Positions 28,196 to 36,497 of a stretch of DNA of 64,000 bases are shown piece by piece; positions within the stretch are counted from its first letter, which is position 1; every line of letters starts with the position of its first letter. The position numbers were made by a program, and so were the translations under genes. Source of the DNA: Microbacterium proteolyticum (GTDB lineage: Bacteria; Actinomycetota; Actinomycetes; Actinomycetales; Microbacteriaceae); assembly GCF_029639405.1 (NCBI RefSeq), contig NZ_CP121274.1:1984001-2048000 (forward strand), written 5' to 3'. The notes below the pieces were generated by a model. It saw only the letters and a program-made list of their open reading frames with translations, did not search any database and had not been told where the DNA came from.

Positions 28196-29692
28196 TCAGG
28201 CTCCCTTGCCGAAGGTGGGGTTGTGGGCGGGGCCGAGCGTGATGTGCACGGCCTGCTGGTCGGTGTAGAAGTCGATCGAGCGGTAGCCGCCCTCGTGTCC
28301 CAGGCCCGAGGCCTTCACCCCGCCGAACGGGGTGCGGAGGTCGCGGACGTTGTTGGAATTCAGCCACACCATGCCGGCCTCGACGTTCTGCGCGAACAGG
28401 TGCGCGCGCTTCAGGTCGTTGGTCCAGACGTAGGCGGCGAGGCCGTACTTCGTGTCGTTCGCGAGCGCCAGGGCCTCTTCGTCGGTGTCGAACGGCGTGA
28501 TGGCGACGACCGGACCGAAGATCTCCTCCTGGAAGATGCGGGCGTCGGGAGCGACGTCGGCGAACACGGTGGGCCGGACGAAGTTGCCCGCGGGGAACTC
28601 GTCGGGGCGGCCGCCGCCGGCGACCAGGCGCCCCTCGGTCTTGCCGTGTTCGACGTACGACATCACCTTCGCGTAGTGCTCGGGGTGCACGAGCGCACCG
28701 ACCTCCGTCGCGGGGTCGTCGGGGAAGCCGACCTTCACCCGGTCGGCCTGGGCGGCGTAGCGCGCGACGAACTCGTCGTAGATGTCCCGCTGGACGAGGA
28801 TGCGGCTGCCGGCGGTGCAGCGCTCGCCGTTGAGCGAGAAGACGCCGAAGATCGTCGCGTCGATGGCGGCATCCAGGTCGGCATCCGCGAAGACGATCGC
28901 CGGGCTCTTGCCGCCGAGCTCCATCGACAGGCCCTTCAGGAAGGGTGCCGCGTTGGCGAAGATCAGCTGCCCGGTCGAGCTCTCGCCGGTGAACGAGATG
29001 AGCGGCACGTCGGGGTGCTTCACGAGCGCGTCGCCGGCGTCCTCGCCGAGGCCGTTGACGAGGTTGAACACGCCCTCGGGGAGCCCTGCCTCTTCGAAGA
29101 TCCCGGCCCAGAGCGAGGCCGACAGCGGCGTGAACTCGGCGGGCTTGAGCACCACCGTGTTGCCCGTGGCGAGCGCCGGAGCGAGCTTCCACGACTCGAG
29201 CATGAACGGCGTGTTCCACGGCGTGATGAGTCCGGCCACACCGATCGGCTTGCGGTTGACGTAGTTGAGCTGGCGGCCCGGAACCTTGAAGGCGTCGTCG
29301 GTCTGCGCGACGATCAGGTCGGCGAAGAAACGGAAGTTCTCGGCCGCGCGCCGCGCCTGCCCGAGTGCCTGGGTGATCGGCAGGCCCGAGTCGAAGGACT
29401 CCAGCTCCGCCAAGCGAGCGTCGCGCGACTCGACGAGGTCGGCGATGCGGTGCAGCACGCGCGAACGCTCGCGGGGCAGCATGCGCGGCCACGGGCCTTC
29501 GGTGAACGCCGCGCGGGCGGCGGCGACGGCGGCGTCGACATCGGCCTTCTTGCCCGCGGCGGCGCGGACGTACGTCTCATTGGTCACCGGGTCGAGCACG
29601 TCGAACTCGTCGCCGTCGATCGAGTCGACGAAGCTGCCGCCGATGTAGTGCTGGATGCGCGCGGGCAGGTCTGCCGGGGTGCGGCGGGTCAT
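28196..29692 (-). CDS. hpaE: 5-carboxymethyl-2-hydroxymuconate semialdehyde dehydrogenase
   Basis: A 498-residue NAD-dependent aldehyde dehydrogenase that oxidises the ring-cleavage product of HpaD. N-terminus QHYIGGSFVDSIDGDEFDVLDPVTN, NAD site FTGESSTGQLI, catalytic Glu in SMELGGKSPAIVF, catalytic Cys in NGERCTAGSRI, and the C-terminal LRTPFGGVKASGLGHEGGYRSIDFYTD are those of the HpaE group. ATG 29692 after CGAAGGAGCACC. It sits between the GntR regulator and hpaD, in operon order gntR-hpaE-hpaD. Confidence 0.94.
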   Translation of the reverse strand: MTRRTPADLPARIQHYIGGSFVDSIDGDEFDVLDPVTNETYVRAAAGKKADVDAAVAAARAAFTEGPWPRMLPRERSRVLHRIADLVESRDARLAELESFDSGLPITQALGQARRAAENFRFFADLIVAQTDDAFKVPGRQLNYVNRKPIGVAGLITPWNTPFMLESWKLAPALATGNTVVLKPAEFTPLSASLWAGIFEEAGLPEGVFNLVNGLGEDAGDALVKHPDVPLISFTGESSTGQLIFANAAPFLKGLSMELGGKSPAIVFADADLDAAIDATIFGVFSLNGERCTAGSRILVQRDIYDEFVARYAAQADRVKVGFPDDPATEVGALVHPEHYAKVMSYVEHGKTEGRLVAGGGRPDEFPAGNFVRPTVFADVAPDARIFQEEIFGPVVAITPFDTDEEALALANDTKYGLAAYVWTNDLKRAHLFAQNVEAGMVWLNSNNVRDLRTPFGGVKASGLGHEGGYRSIDFYTDQQAVHITLGPAHNPTFGKGA

Positions 29693-29716
29693 GGGTGCTC
29701 CTTCGATGGAGGGGAG

Positions 29717-29733
29717 GGATGCCGGTGGCATCC
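29717..29733 (-). terminator. Small inverted GGATGCC pair between gntR-type gene and hpaE
   Basis: GGATGCC-GGT-GGCATCC: 7 bp stem, 3-nt loop, in the 44-bp gap after the regulator stop. It may be a weak attenuator within the operon rather than a full terminator. Confidence 0.4.
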
Positions 29734-29736
29734 GGT

Positions 29737-30456
29737 TCAGAAAGCGGGAAGCCCGAGCGACTCGTCCGGGTGCTCGTGGATGAGGTAGGCGTCGAGCGTG
29801 GCCGAACGGTGTCGGCGGGCGGTCTTCTCGATCTCGGCGAGCGGGGCGCCGTTCTCGATGAGGACGAGGATGTTCTCGTGCTCGCGGACCGACTCGGCCG
29901 CGCGGCCGGGCACGAAGCTGAAGGTGGAGTCGCGCAGGTGCCCGAGGCGCGCCCACTCCGCGCGGACGAGGTCGAGCATGCGGGGATTCGCGCACTTCTC
30001 GAACAGGGTCGCGTGGAACTCCTGGTTCAGCGCGGTGAAGGCCCGCGGGTCGAAGTGGTCGAGGGTCTCGACCATGAGTTCGTTGATGCGGCGCGCGCGG
30101 CAGACGTCCTCGGTCGTGAGGGCGCGCGCCGACAGGGCGGTGGCCGCGCCCTCGAGGATGCTCAGCGACTGCATGCTGAAGCGGTACTGCGAGTCGTCGA
30201 CCATCGACACGCGCGCGCCGACGTTGCGTTCGAACGTCACGAGCCCCTCGGCCTCGAGCTGACGGATCGCCTCGCGCACCGGCACGACGCTCATGTCGAG
30301 GTCGCCCGCGATCGTGCCGAGCACCAGCCGGTAGCCGGGGGTGAACTCCTGCGCCGCGATGCGTTCCTTGATCCAGTGGTATGCCTGCTGCGACTTGCTC
30401 TGCGCGCTCGCCGGCTGCGCGCTCGCCGGGGTCGCGGCGGGGGTCGTGGCATCCAT
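29737..30456 (-). CDS. GntR-family (FCD subfamily) transcriptional regulator
   Basis: A 239-residue regulator embedded in the hpa operon. The winged helix is at about 25-90 (YHWIKERIAAQEFTPGYRLVLGTIAGDLDMSVVPVREAIRQLEAEGLV). The all-helical FCD effector domain follows, with metal/ligand residues expected in the NQEFHATLFEKCANPRML and SVREHENILVLIENG blocks. ATG 30456 overlaps the upstream stop by 1 nt (TGATG). Likely controls the hpa genes and the divergent MHS transporter through the site near 32030 (inference). Confidence 0.9.
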   Translation of the reverse strand: MDATTPAATPASAQPASAQSKSQQAYHWIKERIAAQEFTPGYRLVLGTIAGDLDMSVVPVREAIRQLEAEGLVTFERNVGARVSMVDDSQYRFSMQSLSILEGAATALSARALTTEDVCRARRINELMVETLDHFDPRAFTALNQEFHATLFEKCANPRMLDLVRAEWARLGHLRDSTFSFVPGRAAESVREHENILVLIENGAPLAEIEKTARRHRSATLDAYLIHEHPDESLGLPAF

Positions 30457-32003
30457 CAGGCGTTCCTCTCGGCCTCGTAGCGGGCGCGCCACTGCGCGTT
30501 CAGGGGGAACAGTCCGTCGACGGGATGACCGGATGCCACCTGGCGGGCGATCCACGCGTCCTCGGCCTCTTGCGCGAGGGCGGCGTCGGCGACCTCCTCG
30601 GCGAGGTGCGGGGGGATCACGATCACGCCGTCGCCGTCGCCCACGAGGATGTCGCCCGGCTCGACGGTGGTGCCGCCGCAGCCGACGGCGACGTCGGTCT
30701 CCCACGGGACGTGCCTCCGGCCGAGCACCGCGGGGTGGGGACCCGCGGTGAACACCGGGATGCCGACCGCGGCGACCGCCTCGGCATCCCGGACGCCGCC
30801 GTCGGTGACGATCGCCGCCGCACCCCGCGCGCGTGCGCGGAGCGCGAGGATGTCGCCGAGGGTGCCGGACCCGGTCTCGCCGCGCGCCTCGATCACGATG
30901 ACCTCGCCCGCGTCGACCGCGTCGAACGCGCGCTTCTGCGCGTTGTAGCCGCCGCCGCGCGCGGCGAACAGGTCTTCGCGGTGGGGGAGGAAGCGGAGCG
31001 TCCGCGCGGTGCCGACGAACCGGCTGCCGGGGGTGAGGGCGTGCACCCCGTCGATCGTCACGTCGTTCAGGCCGCGCTTGCGCAGCTGCGCGCTGAGGCC
31101 GGCGACCGGGACGCGTTCGAGCTTTGCGCGCAGTTCGGGCGGGAGGGCCGGGGTCTCCGCATCCGTCACGAGAACAGGGGATGCGTCAAGAACAGGGCGA
31201 TCCGTCGGATTCTGGCCTGTTCCGGTGACATCGCCTGTTTTCGTGACAGCGGCGGCCGCAGCCTCGGCCGAACCCCACGCCTCGAGCCGCTGCGTGTCGT
31301 CCACGGCGGGGAGGGATCCGACCGCGGCATCGAAAGAGTGCGCGCCCTGGGTCACGGGAGTGCGGAGTCGGCCGGTCGACTGGGAGCCGGCGTCCACCTG
31401 CACTTCGACGACGTCGCCGGGCACGACCACCGACGATCCCGCGGGCGTGCCGGTGAGGATGACGTCGCCGGTCTCGAGCGTGAAGTGCTGCGACAGGTCG
31501 GCGACGATCTGCGCCAGGGGGAACAGGAGGCCCGCGGTGGAGTCGTCCTGCACGAGGTCGCCATTGACCCACGTGCGCAGCCGCAGCGCGTGCGGGTCGA
31601 CGGAGCGGGCGTCGATCAGAGCGGGACCGAGGGGGGTATAGCCGTCGCCGCCCTTCGAGCGGACGTTCGAGCCCTTGTCGTTCGCGCGCAGATCGTAGAG
31701 TCCGAAGTCGTTCGCGGCGGTGAGGGATGCCACGTGGTTCCAGGCGGCATCCGGGGTCACCCATCGGGCGGGCTCGCCGATGATGAGCGCGATCTCGCCC
31801 TCGAACGCGAGGAGTTCGGTGCCGGAGGGGCGCTCGATCGCCGCGCCCGAGGGGGCGAGGGAGCTCGACGGCTTGAAGAAGTACGAGGGGGCGGCGGGCC
31901 GGCGGCCGCGCTGATCGGCCCGCGAGGTGTACGAGAGATGGACCGCGACGATCTTTCCCGGCCGGGCGCCGAGGACGGCGAAGCGGGGGTCGGTGGTGGT
32001 CAT
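30456..32003 (-). CDS. Fusion of fumarylacetoacetate-hydrolase-type isomerase/decarboxylase with an RraA-like domain
   Basis: A 515-residue two-domain protein. Residues 1-215 are an FAH-type domain like HpaG/HpcE (LLAFEGEIALIIGEPARWV; LRANDKGSNVRSKGGDGYTPLGPALID; DDSTAGLLFPLAQIVADLSQHFTLETGDVILTGTP), the decarboxylase/isomerase of homoprotocatechuate degradation. Residues 290-500 are RraA-like (GTLGDILALRARARGAAAIVTDGGVRDAEAV; VPWETDVAVGCGGTTVEPGDILVGDGDGVIVIP); that family includes class II pyruvate aldolases and oxaloacetate decarboxylases. In enterobacterial HpcE both halves are FAH-like, so here one half appears to be replaced. The linker (about 253-280) is encoded by a palindromic element. 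First gene of the hpa transcript, ATG 32003. Confidence 0.82.
   Translation of the reverse strand: MTTTDPRFAVLGARPGKIVAVHLSYTSRADQRGRRPAAPSYFFKPSSSLAPSGAAIERPSGTELLAFEGEIALIIGEPARWVTPDAAWNHVASLTAANDFGLYDLRANDKGSNVRSKGGDGYTPLGPALIDARSVDPHALRLRTWVNGDLVQDDSTAGLLFPLAQIVADLSQHFTLETGDVILTGTPAGSSVVVPGDVVEVQVDAGSQSTGRLRTPVTQGAHSFDAAVGSLPAVDDTQRLEAWGSAEAAAAAVTKTGDVTGTGQNPTDRPVLDASPVLVTDAETPALPPELRAKLERVPVAGLSAQLRKRGLNDVTIDGVHALTPGSRFVGTARTLRFLPHREDLFAARGGGYNAQKRAFDAVDAGEVIVIEARGETGSGTLGDILALRARARGAAAIVTDGGVRDAEAVAAVGIPVFTAGPHPAVLGRRHVPWETDVAVGCGGTTVEPGDILVGDGDGVIVIPPHLAEEVADAALAQEAEDAWIARQVASGHPVDGLFPLNAQWRARYEAERNA
31165..31247. repeat. Palindromic element inside a coding sequence (domain linker of the FAH/RraA fusion)
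   Basis: The arm at 31165-31201, starting GTCACGAGAACAGG, faces 31211-31247; about 26 of 36 positions match, including runs GTCACGA, AACAGG and ACAGG. AACAGG occurs twice in each arm. In the minus-strand reading frame it encodes about residues 253-280, a Thr/Gly/Asp-rich low-complexity linker. Layout and size equal the intergenic palindromes of this window. Confidence 0.65.
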
Positions 32004-32012
32004 GAGGCTCCC

Positions 32013-32040
32013 TTGCGTCGTATTCGAAATCGTATATGAT
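32013..32040 (+). promoter_or_regulatory. Promoter of the MHS transporter with overlapping palindromic operator
   Basis: TTGCGT (32013-32018), 16 bp, TATGAT (32035-32040) is a good sigma-70-type promoter reading toward the transporter. Overlapping it, ATCGTATATGAT (32029-32040) is a near-palindrome of the ATC-N-TATA-N-GAT type, the size expected for a GntR/FCD operator. The gap serves two divergent starts (32003 and 32121), so one site can control both the hpa operon and uptake. Confidence 0.6.
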
Positions 32041-32120
32041 CCAGAAACGCTCCCGCAACTCGCTCCGTCGGCGTCGACGGCGAGACCGGCGGGCCGACGA
32101 CGACGTCACGAAGGAGTCCC

Positions 32121-33503
32121 ATGTCCCGCCCCTCTTCCCCGGGCTTCACGCCCACCGGCACCATCTCCACGTCCACGGACCGCCGCCGGGTGGTCTTCGC
32201 CACCGTGGTCGGCACCACCGTCGAGTGGTACGACTTCTTCCTCTACGCCTCGGCTGCCGGCCTGGTGTTCGGGCAGCTCTTCTTCGCGCCCGCCGGCCCC
32301 GGCATCGCCCAGATCCTGTCGTTCCTCACGGTGGGCCTGAGCTTCCTGTTCCGCCCGCTGGGAGCGTTCCTCGCCGGTCACCTGGGCGACAAGTACGGCC
32401 GACGCGTCGTGCTCATGCTGACGCTCATCCTCATGGGAGCCTCGACCACCCTGATCGGCGTGCTCCCCACCTACGAGGTCATCGGCGTCGCGGCCCCGGT
32501 GCTGCTGATCCTCCTGCGGGTGCTGCAGGGCATCTCGGCCGGTGGAGAGTGGGGCGGCGCGGTGCTGATGGCGGTCGAGCACGCGCCCAAGACCAAGCGG
32601 AGCCTCTTCGGCGCCTCCCCGCAGCTCGGCGTGCCGCTGGGCCTGCTGCTGGCGAGCGGCATGCTCGCGCTCATGGCCCTGATCGCCCCCGGTGACGCGT
32701 TCTTCGCGTGGGGCTGGCGCGTGCCGTTCCTGCTGTCGTTCGTGCTGATCCTCGTGGGCTACTACGTGCGCAAGAAGGTCGAGGAGAGCCCGGTGTTCCT
32801 CGAGCTCGCCGAGCGCAAGGAGAAGACGCGGATGCCGATCGTGCAGCTGTTCCGCAAGCACGCGTTGCTGGTCCTCATCGCCGCGCTCGTGTTCGCCGGC
32901 AACAACGCCGTCGGCTACATGACGACGGGCGGGTACATCCAGCGCTACGCGACCAACCCCGACGGACCGATCGGTCTCGCCACCGCCGACGTGCTGGGCG
33001 CCGTGACCCTCTCAGCGGTGTCGTGGCTGGCGTTCACGTGGCTCGGCGGGTGGATCGGCGACAAGATCGGTCGCCGCAACACGTACGTGCTGGGGTGGCT
33101 CGCGCAGCTCGTCGGCGTCTTCCTGCTCTTCCCGCTCGTGAACACCGGGAGCATCGGGCTGTTGACGCTCGCGCTCGTGATCCTCACCGTCGGACTCGGA
33201 CTCACCTACGGCCCGCAGGCGGCGCTGTACGCCGAGCTGTTCCCGGCATCCATCCGCTTCTCGGGAGTCTCGATCTCGTACGCCATCGGGGCGATCCTCG
33301 GCGGTGCCTTCGCCCCCACGATCGCGGAGGCGCTCGTGAAGGCGACGGGCACCACGATGTCGGTCACGTGGTACCTCGCCGGGATGACGGTGGTCGGCCT
33401 CGTCGCGACGCTGCTGCTGCGCGACCGCAGCGGCATCCCCCTCGGCCCCGACCACGAGGCCGAGCAGGAGCGGAGCCCGATCCGCGGGTTCGCGAACGTC
33501 TGA
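32121..33503 (+). CDS. MHS-family MFS transporter, probable aromatic acid uptake
   Basis: A 460-residue, 12-helix metabolite:H+ symporter. The MHS signature is visible: GTTVEWYDFFLYASAAGLVFG near the start, RPLGAFLAGHLGDKYGRRVVL (motif A) and LQGISAGGEWGGAVLMAVEHAP. It is divergent from the hpa operon and shares its control region, so import of 4-hydroxyphenylacetate, homoprotocatechuate or a related acid is likely (inference). Followed by a terminator. Confidence 0.88.
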   Translation: MSRPSSPGFTPTGTISTSTDRRRVVFATVVGTTVEWYDFFLYASAAGLVFGQLFFAPAGPGIAQILSFLTVGLSFLFRPLGAFLAGHLGDKYGRRVVLMLTLILMGASTTLIGVLPTYEVIGVAAPVLLILLRVLQGISAGGEWGGAVLMAVEHAPKTKRSLFGASPQLGVPLGLLLASGMLALMALIAPGDAFFAWGWRVPFLLSFVLILVGYYVRKKVEESPVFLELAERKEKTRMPIVQLFRKHALLVLIAALVFAGNNAVGYMTTGGYIQRYATNPDGPIGLATADVLGAVTLSAVSWLAFTWLGGWIGDKIGRRNTYVLGWLAQLVGVFLLFPLVNTGSIGLLTLALVILTVGLGLTYGPQAALYAELFPASIRFSGVSISYAIGAILGGAFAPTIAEALVKATGTTMSVTWYLAGMTVVGLVATLLLRDRSGIPLGPDHEAEQERSPIRGFANV

Positions 33504-33516
33504 GCCCGGGTCCTCC

Positions 33517-33547
33517 GGCCCCGTCGCACTGCGCGTGCGGCGGGGCC
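33517..33547 (+). terminator. Terminator of the MHS transporter gene
   Basis: GGCCCCGTCGCAC (33517-33529) pairs with GTGCGGCGGGGCC (33535-33547), 13 bp with one mismatch, loop TGCGC, followed by a T-containing stretch (TTCCCGTTGTTC), 14 bp after the stop. Confidence 0.75.
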
Positions 33548-33564
33548 TTCCCGTTGTTCGGTGT

Positions 33565-33713
33565 GACCCTCGTCCCGCTTGCGGCGGATCATGTCCCACC
33601 TGTGGCGGATCATGTCCCACAAGGTGCGGTTCTGGCGGCCCCGCAGCAGCACCAAGTGGGACATGGGTCGCAGCCTTGGCTCCGCGGCAGCAACACAACG
33701 CGAGACGAGGGTC
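33565..33713. repeat. 149-bp complex palindrome with a duplicated left arm
   Basis: The outer arms GACCCTCGTCCCGC (33565-33578) and GCGAGACGAGGGTC (33700-33713) pair with one mismatch. Inner arms at 33608-33625 and 33651-33669 pair around ATGTCCCAC/GTGGGACAT. The left inner arm is duplicated: GCGGATCATGTCCCAC occurs twice, at about 33584 and 33605. It lies between convergent genes and ends 6 bp from the stop of the ThDP enzyme gene. Confidence 0.75.
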
Positions 33714-33719
33714 CCAGGT

Positions 33720-35369
33720 TCAGCCGCGCGCGGCGATCTCCTCCCAGTACGGCGCCACGACGGCCGCGCTCACCCGCAGATCCAGCAGGAGGAACGGCCG
33801 GTCCTCGGGATCGCGGGCCGTCCAGGATGCCAGGGCGTCGAGGTCGGCGGCATCCCGGACGACCACGCCCTCGGCGCCGAACCCCCGCGCGACGGCGGCG
33901 AAGTCGACCTCGGGGATCAGCATCGGGTCGGGGTGCAGCCCCTTCTTGCCGTAGTTGAGGACCTCGGCGCCGTACTGCGCGTCGTTCCACACGACGGCGA
34001 CTCCGCGTCCTCGCGCGACGCGGATCGCGGTCTCGAGGTCGGCGATCGCCATGAGTCCGCCGCCGTCGCCGGTGGTGAGCACGACGGTGGAGTCCGGGCG
34101 CGCGACCGCGGCGCCGGGCACGCTGGGGAAGCCGAGACCGATCGACTGGTACGCGGTGCCGACCATCATCATCCGGTCGGGGGAGGCCACGGGCCAGTAC
34201 ATGTTCGACCAGCCGAGGAAGTGGCCGCCGTCGGACACGACGACCCGGTCCTCGGGCAGCAGCTCGGCGATCCGGGCGGCCGCGGTACGGGGGTCGAGTC
34301 GGCCGTCGGGTCCGACGCCGGTGCCCGCAGCCTGACGGCGGGCGACCTCGAGGTCGAGTCCGGTGCCCCACGTCGACGGGGAGCCGCCCCGGACGCGCAG
34401 GCGCTGCACGATCTCGCCGGCGACGTCGGCCGCGTCGCCGCGGACGTAGCCGCCGACGTGCGGGTGGGTCGCTGTGGGGGAGAGGTCGACCTGGAACACG
34501 CGCGTCCCGGGGGCGAAGAGCTCGCCGAAGCGCATCGTGAACTGGTTGAGGGCGGCTCCGAACACCACGGCCACGTCCGCGTCGCGCACGATCTCCATGG
34601 CGCCGGGCGCACCGAACCCGCCCGCGACGCCGAGATCGCGCGCGACGTCGGGGAAGAGCCCCCGGCCGAGTGCCGTGGTGGTGGTGAGGGCGCCGCTCAG
34701 GGCCGCGAGCTCGCCCAGCACCGACCCGGCCCCGGCCAGCCACGCTCCGCGCCCGCCGAGGAGCAGCGGGCGTTCGGCCGTCGCGAGGGCGTCGACGATG
34801 CGATCGATCACGCCGTCGGCGTACGGCCCCACGGGAGGGTGCTCGGGCGTGACCTGGGGAGCTGCGGCATCCGGAACCGGGCCCGCCTCGCGTGTCACCA
34901 CGTCGTACGGGATGCCGAGCACGACCGGCAGGCGATACGTCAGGGCGTGCTCGATCGCGATGACGACCGTGGCGGCGGCGTCGCGGTGCCCGACGGTGTA
35001 CGTGCGGGCGCCGACGCCGGCGGCGAGGGCGATCTGGTCGACTCCCCACGGTCGCGGGCCCGAGGTCGGTTCGTCGCCGACGATCAGGACGAGGGGCGTG
35101 CGGGCCTGGACCGCCTCGGCGAGCGCCGTCAGCGTGTTGGTGAACCCGGCGCCGTAGGTCGCGGTGGCCGCGGCGAGCCGGCCGCTCGCGCGGTAGTGCG
35201 CGTCGGCGGCGACGACCCCGGCGGCCTCGTGCCGCACGGCGACGAAGCCCGAGGACGTTTCGCGTCCGAGGGAGTCGAGGAAGTAGGCGTTGCCGTTGCC
35301 CATGACGCCGAAGACTGTGTCGATGTGGCGGGCGAGGGTGTGCGCGACGTGCGCGGAGACGGTGGGCAT
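33720..35369 (-). CDS. Thiamine diphosphate-dependent enzyme of the acetolactate synthase/benzoylformate decarboxylase superfamily
   Basis: 549 residues with the three-domain layout of the ThDP decarboxylase/synthase superfamily. The PYR domain has the activating Glu in VRHEAAGVVAADAHYRASG (near 48), then a central domain from about 190. The PP domain carries the ThDP motif TTGDGGGLMAIADLETAIRVARGRGVAVVWNDAQYG (about 410-445; GDG...N). It lacks clear acetolactate synthase FAD-region marks, so a 2-oxo acid decarboxylase or C-C lyase is more likely. Its place beside the hpa island would suit an aryl-pyruvate or phenylglyoxylate-type decarboxylase, but this is a guess. ATG 35369 with AAAGG ahead. 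Confidence 0.75.
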   Translation of the reverse strand: MPTVSAHVAHTLARHIDTVFGVMGNGNAYFLDSLGRETSSGFVAVRHEAAGVVAADAHYRASGRLAAATATYGAGFTNTLTALAEAVQARTPLVLIVGDEPTSGPRPWGVDQIALAAGVGARTYTVGHRDAAATVVIAIEHALTYRLPVVLGIPYDVVTREAGPVPDAAAPQVTPEHPPVGPYADGVIDRIVDALATAERPLLLGGRGAWLAGAGSVLGELAALSGALTTTTALGRGLFPDVARDLGVAGGFGAPGAMEIVRDADVAVVFGAALNQFTMRFGELFAPGTRVFQVDLSPTATHPHVGGYVRGDAADVAGEIVQRLRVRGGSPSTWGTGLDLEVARRQAAGTGVGPDGRLDPRTAAARIAELLPEDRVVVSDGGHFLGWSNMYWPVASPDRMMMVGTAYQSIGLGFPSVPGAAVARPDSTVVLTTGDGGGLMAIADLETAIRVARGRGVAVVWNDAQYGAEVLNYGKKGLHPDPMLIPEVDFAAVARGFGAEGVVVRDAADLDALASWTARDPEDRPFLLLDLRVSAAVVAPYWEEIAARG

Positions 35370-35599
35370 GGCGAAGGAAGCCTTTCGAGACGGACGGAAT
35401 GGATGCCGTATGTGTCTCGCGCTTCTGCGCTACGTGCCCTTTTTTCGAGCAGCGACGCACGACCCGGTGCGCCTGACGGGATCGAGTATAGGGGCACGGC
35501 CCTCCCCGCTGACGTGTCCCGTATGTACGCCGGGATTCGTCGCCGTGAAGAGGCGTGAGGCGGCAGGATCCGGCACTCGCGTGCGCGGTGGGGTGGCCT
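35370..35599 (-). promoter_or_regulatory. Upstream region of the ThDP enzyme gene
   Basis: A 230-bp gap between two minus-strand genes. On the minus strand a TATACT box (35490-35485) lies 115 bp upstream of the ThDP gene start, without a clear -35. A run of six Ts sits near 35450. No gene or strong palindrome is visible. Confidence 0.35.
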
Positions 35600-36463
35600 T
35601 CAGTGCGGCGGTGCCGACAGTGCGTCCAGCACGATGTCGGCGATGCGGCGCTGACCCACGAGAGTCGGGTGCACGCCGTCGGGCAGCAGCCACCCGGCAG
35701 GAGCGTCGCGGAGCCTCGCGTGCACGTCGACCACTCGGCCCGGGTGTGCGCGGACGGCGTCGGCGATCTCGGCCACGTCGGCTTCGCGCCACGTGATCCG
35801 CTCGTCGCGGAACGGCGCCCAGGCGTCGGCGTCGGCTTCGACCACGGGCGGCGGGGTCAGGCAGACGTGCTCGGCATCCGTCTCCGTCGCGATCAGCTCG
35901 GCGAGCAGGCGAAGATTGCGGCGGGTCTCCTCGAGGGACTGCATCCGCGCGCCGATGCGTCCGTGGCGGCGCGCGTCGTTCGTCCCCAGCATCTGGATCA
36001 CCCATGTCGGGCGCTCGGCGGCGATCCGATCGATGCGGGCGAGGGCCTCCTGCGTGGTGTTCCCGGTGATGCCGGCGTTGATCACGTGGATGCCGTCGGC
36101 CGCACGGTGACGGGCGAGATACGCCTGCAGCTGGAACGCCCACGAGAGGGAGTCATCGGTGATCGAGTCCCCGAGCGCAAGGATCCGGTCTCCGGCGACG
36201 AAGGGAAGTCGAGACGCGTGGACGGGGTCGATGAGCGCCGCGGAACGGTCGATATCGGCGGCGAACCCGGCTTCGTACGCCGCCAGAGCCGGTTCGTCGA
36301 TGCCCGCCAGCAGCGCGGCGAACGGCGCCGCGGCGCGGGCATCCACGCCCGCGCGCTGGACGAATGGCTGACGCCCCGGATGCACGAACCGGGCGACCAC
36401 GCGGGGTGGGTCGGCGAACTCCTCGAGGGCGGCGGAGGTGCGCAGGGGTGGTGACGCGCTCAT
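35600..36463 (-). CDS. SGNH/GDSL-family hydrolase
   Basis: A 287-residue esterase-type hydrolase. The four SGNH blocks are present: block I LALGDSITDD (Ser nucleophile near 98), block II Gly in NAGITGNTT, block III GTNDARRHGR (Asn) and block V LPDGVHPTLVGQ (Asp/His). There is no signal peptide, so it probably acts inside the cell, for example removing acyl groups from an imported sugar. ATG 36463, 34 bp after the ABC permease stop, so likely the last gene of that transporter operon. Confidence 0.88.
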   Translation of the reverse strand: MSASPPLRTSAALEEFADPPRVVARFVHPGRQPFVQRAGVDARAAAPFAALLAGIDEPALAAYEAGFAADIDRSAALIDPVHASRLPFVAGDRILALGDSITDDSLSWAFQLQAYLARHRAADGIHVINAGITGNTTQEALARIDRIAAERPTWVIQMLGTNDARRHGRIGARMQSLEETRRNLRLLAELIATETDAEHVCLTPPPVVEADADAWAPFRDERITWREADVAEIADAVRAHPGRVVDVHARLRDAPAGWLLPDGVHPTLVGQRRIADIVLDALSAPPH

Positions 36464-36497
36464 GGCGGTCCTTCCGTGGGGGAGCCGAGGGGAGGGG

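Noticed and set aside
30456..32003. Frameshift joining two genes
   Set aside because: Both domains are in one continuous frame with no stop, and codon use is normal on both sides of the linker.
33584..33669. Direct repeats GCGGATCATGTCCCAC as CRISPR or att site
   Set aside because: Only two copies, both inside a palindrome with a complementary right arm; no integrase or cas gene nearby.
35290..35796. Plus-strand 168-codon frame between the ThDP and GDSL genes
   Set aside because: It overlaps both minus-strand genes, has no ribosome site and an Arg-rich shadow composition.
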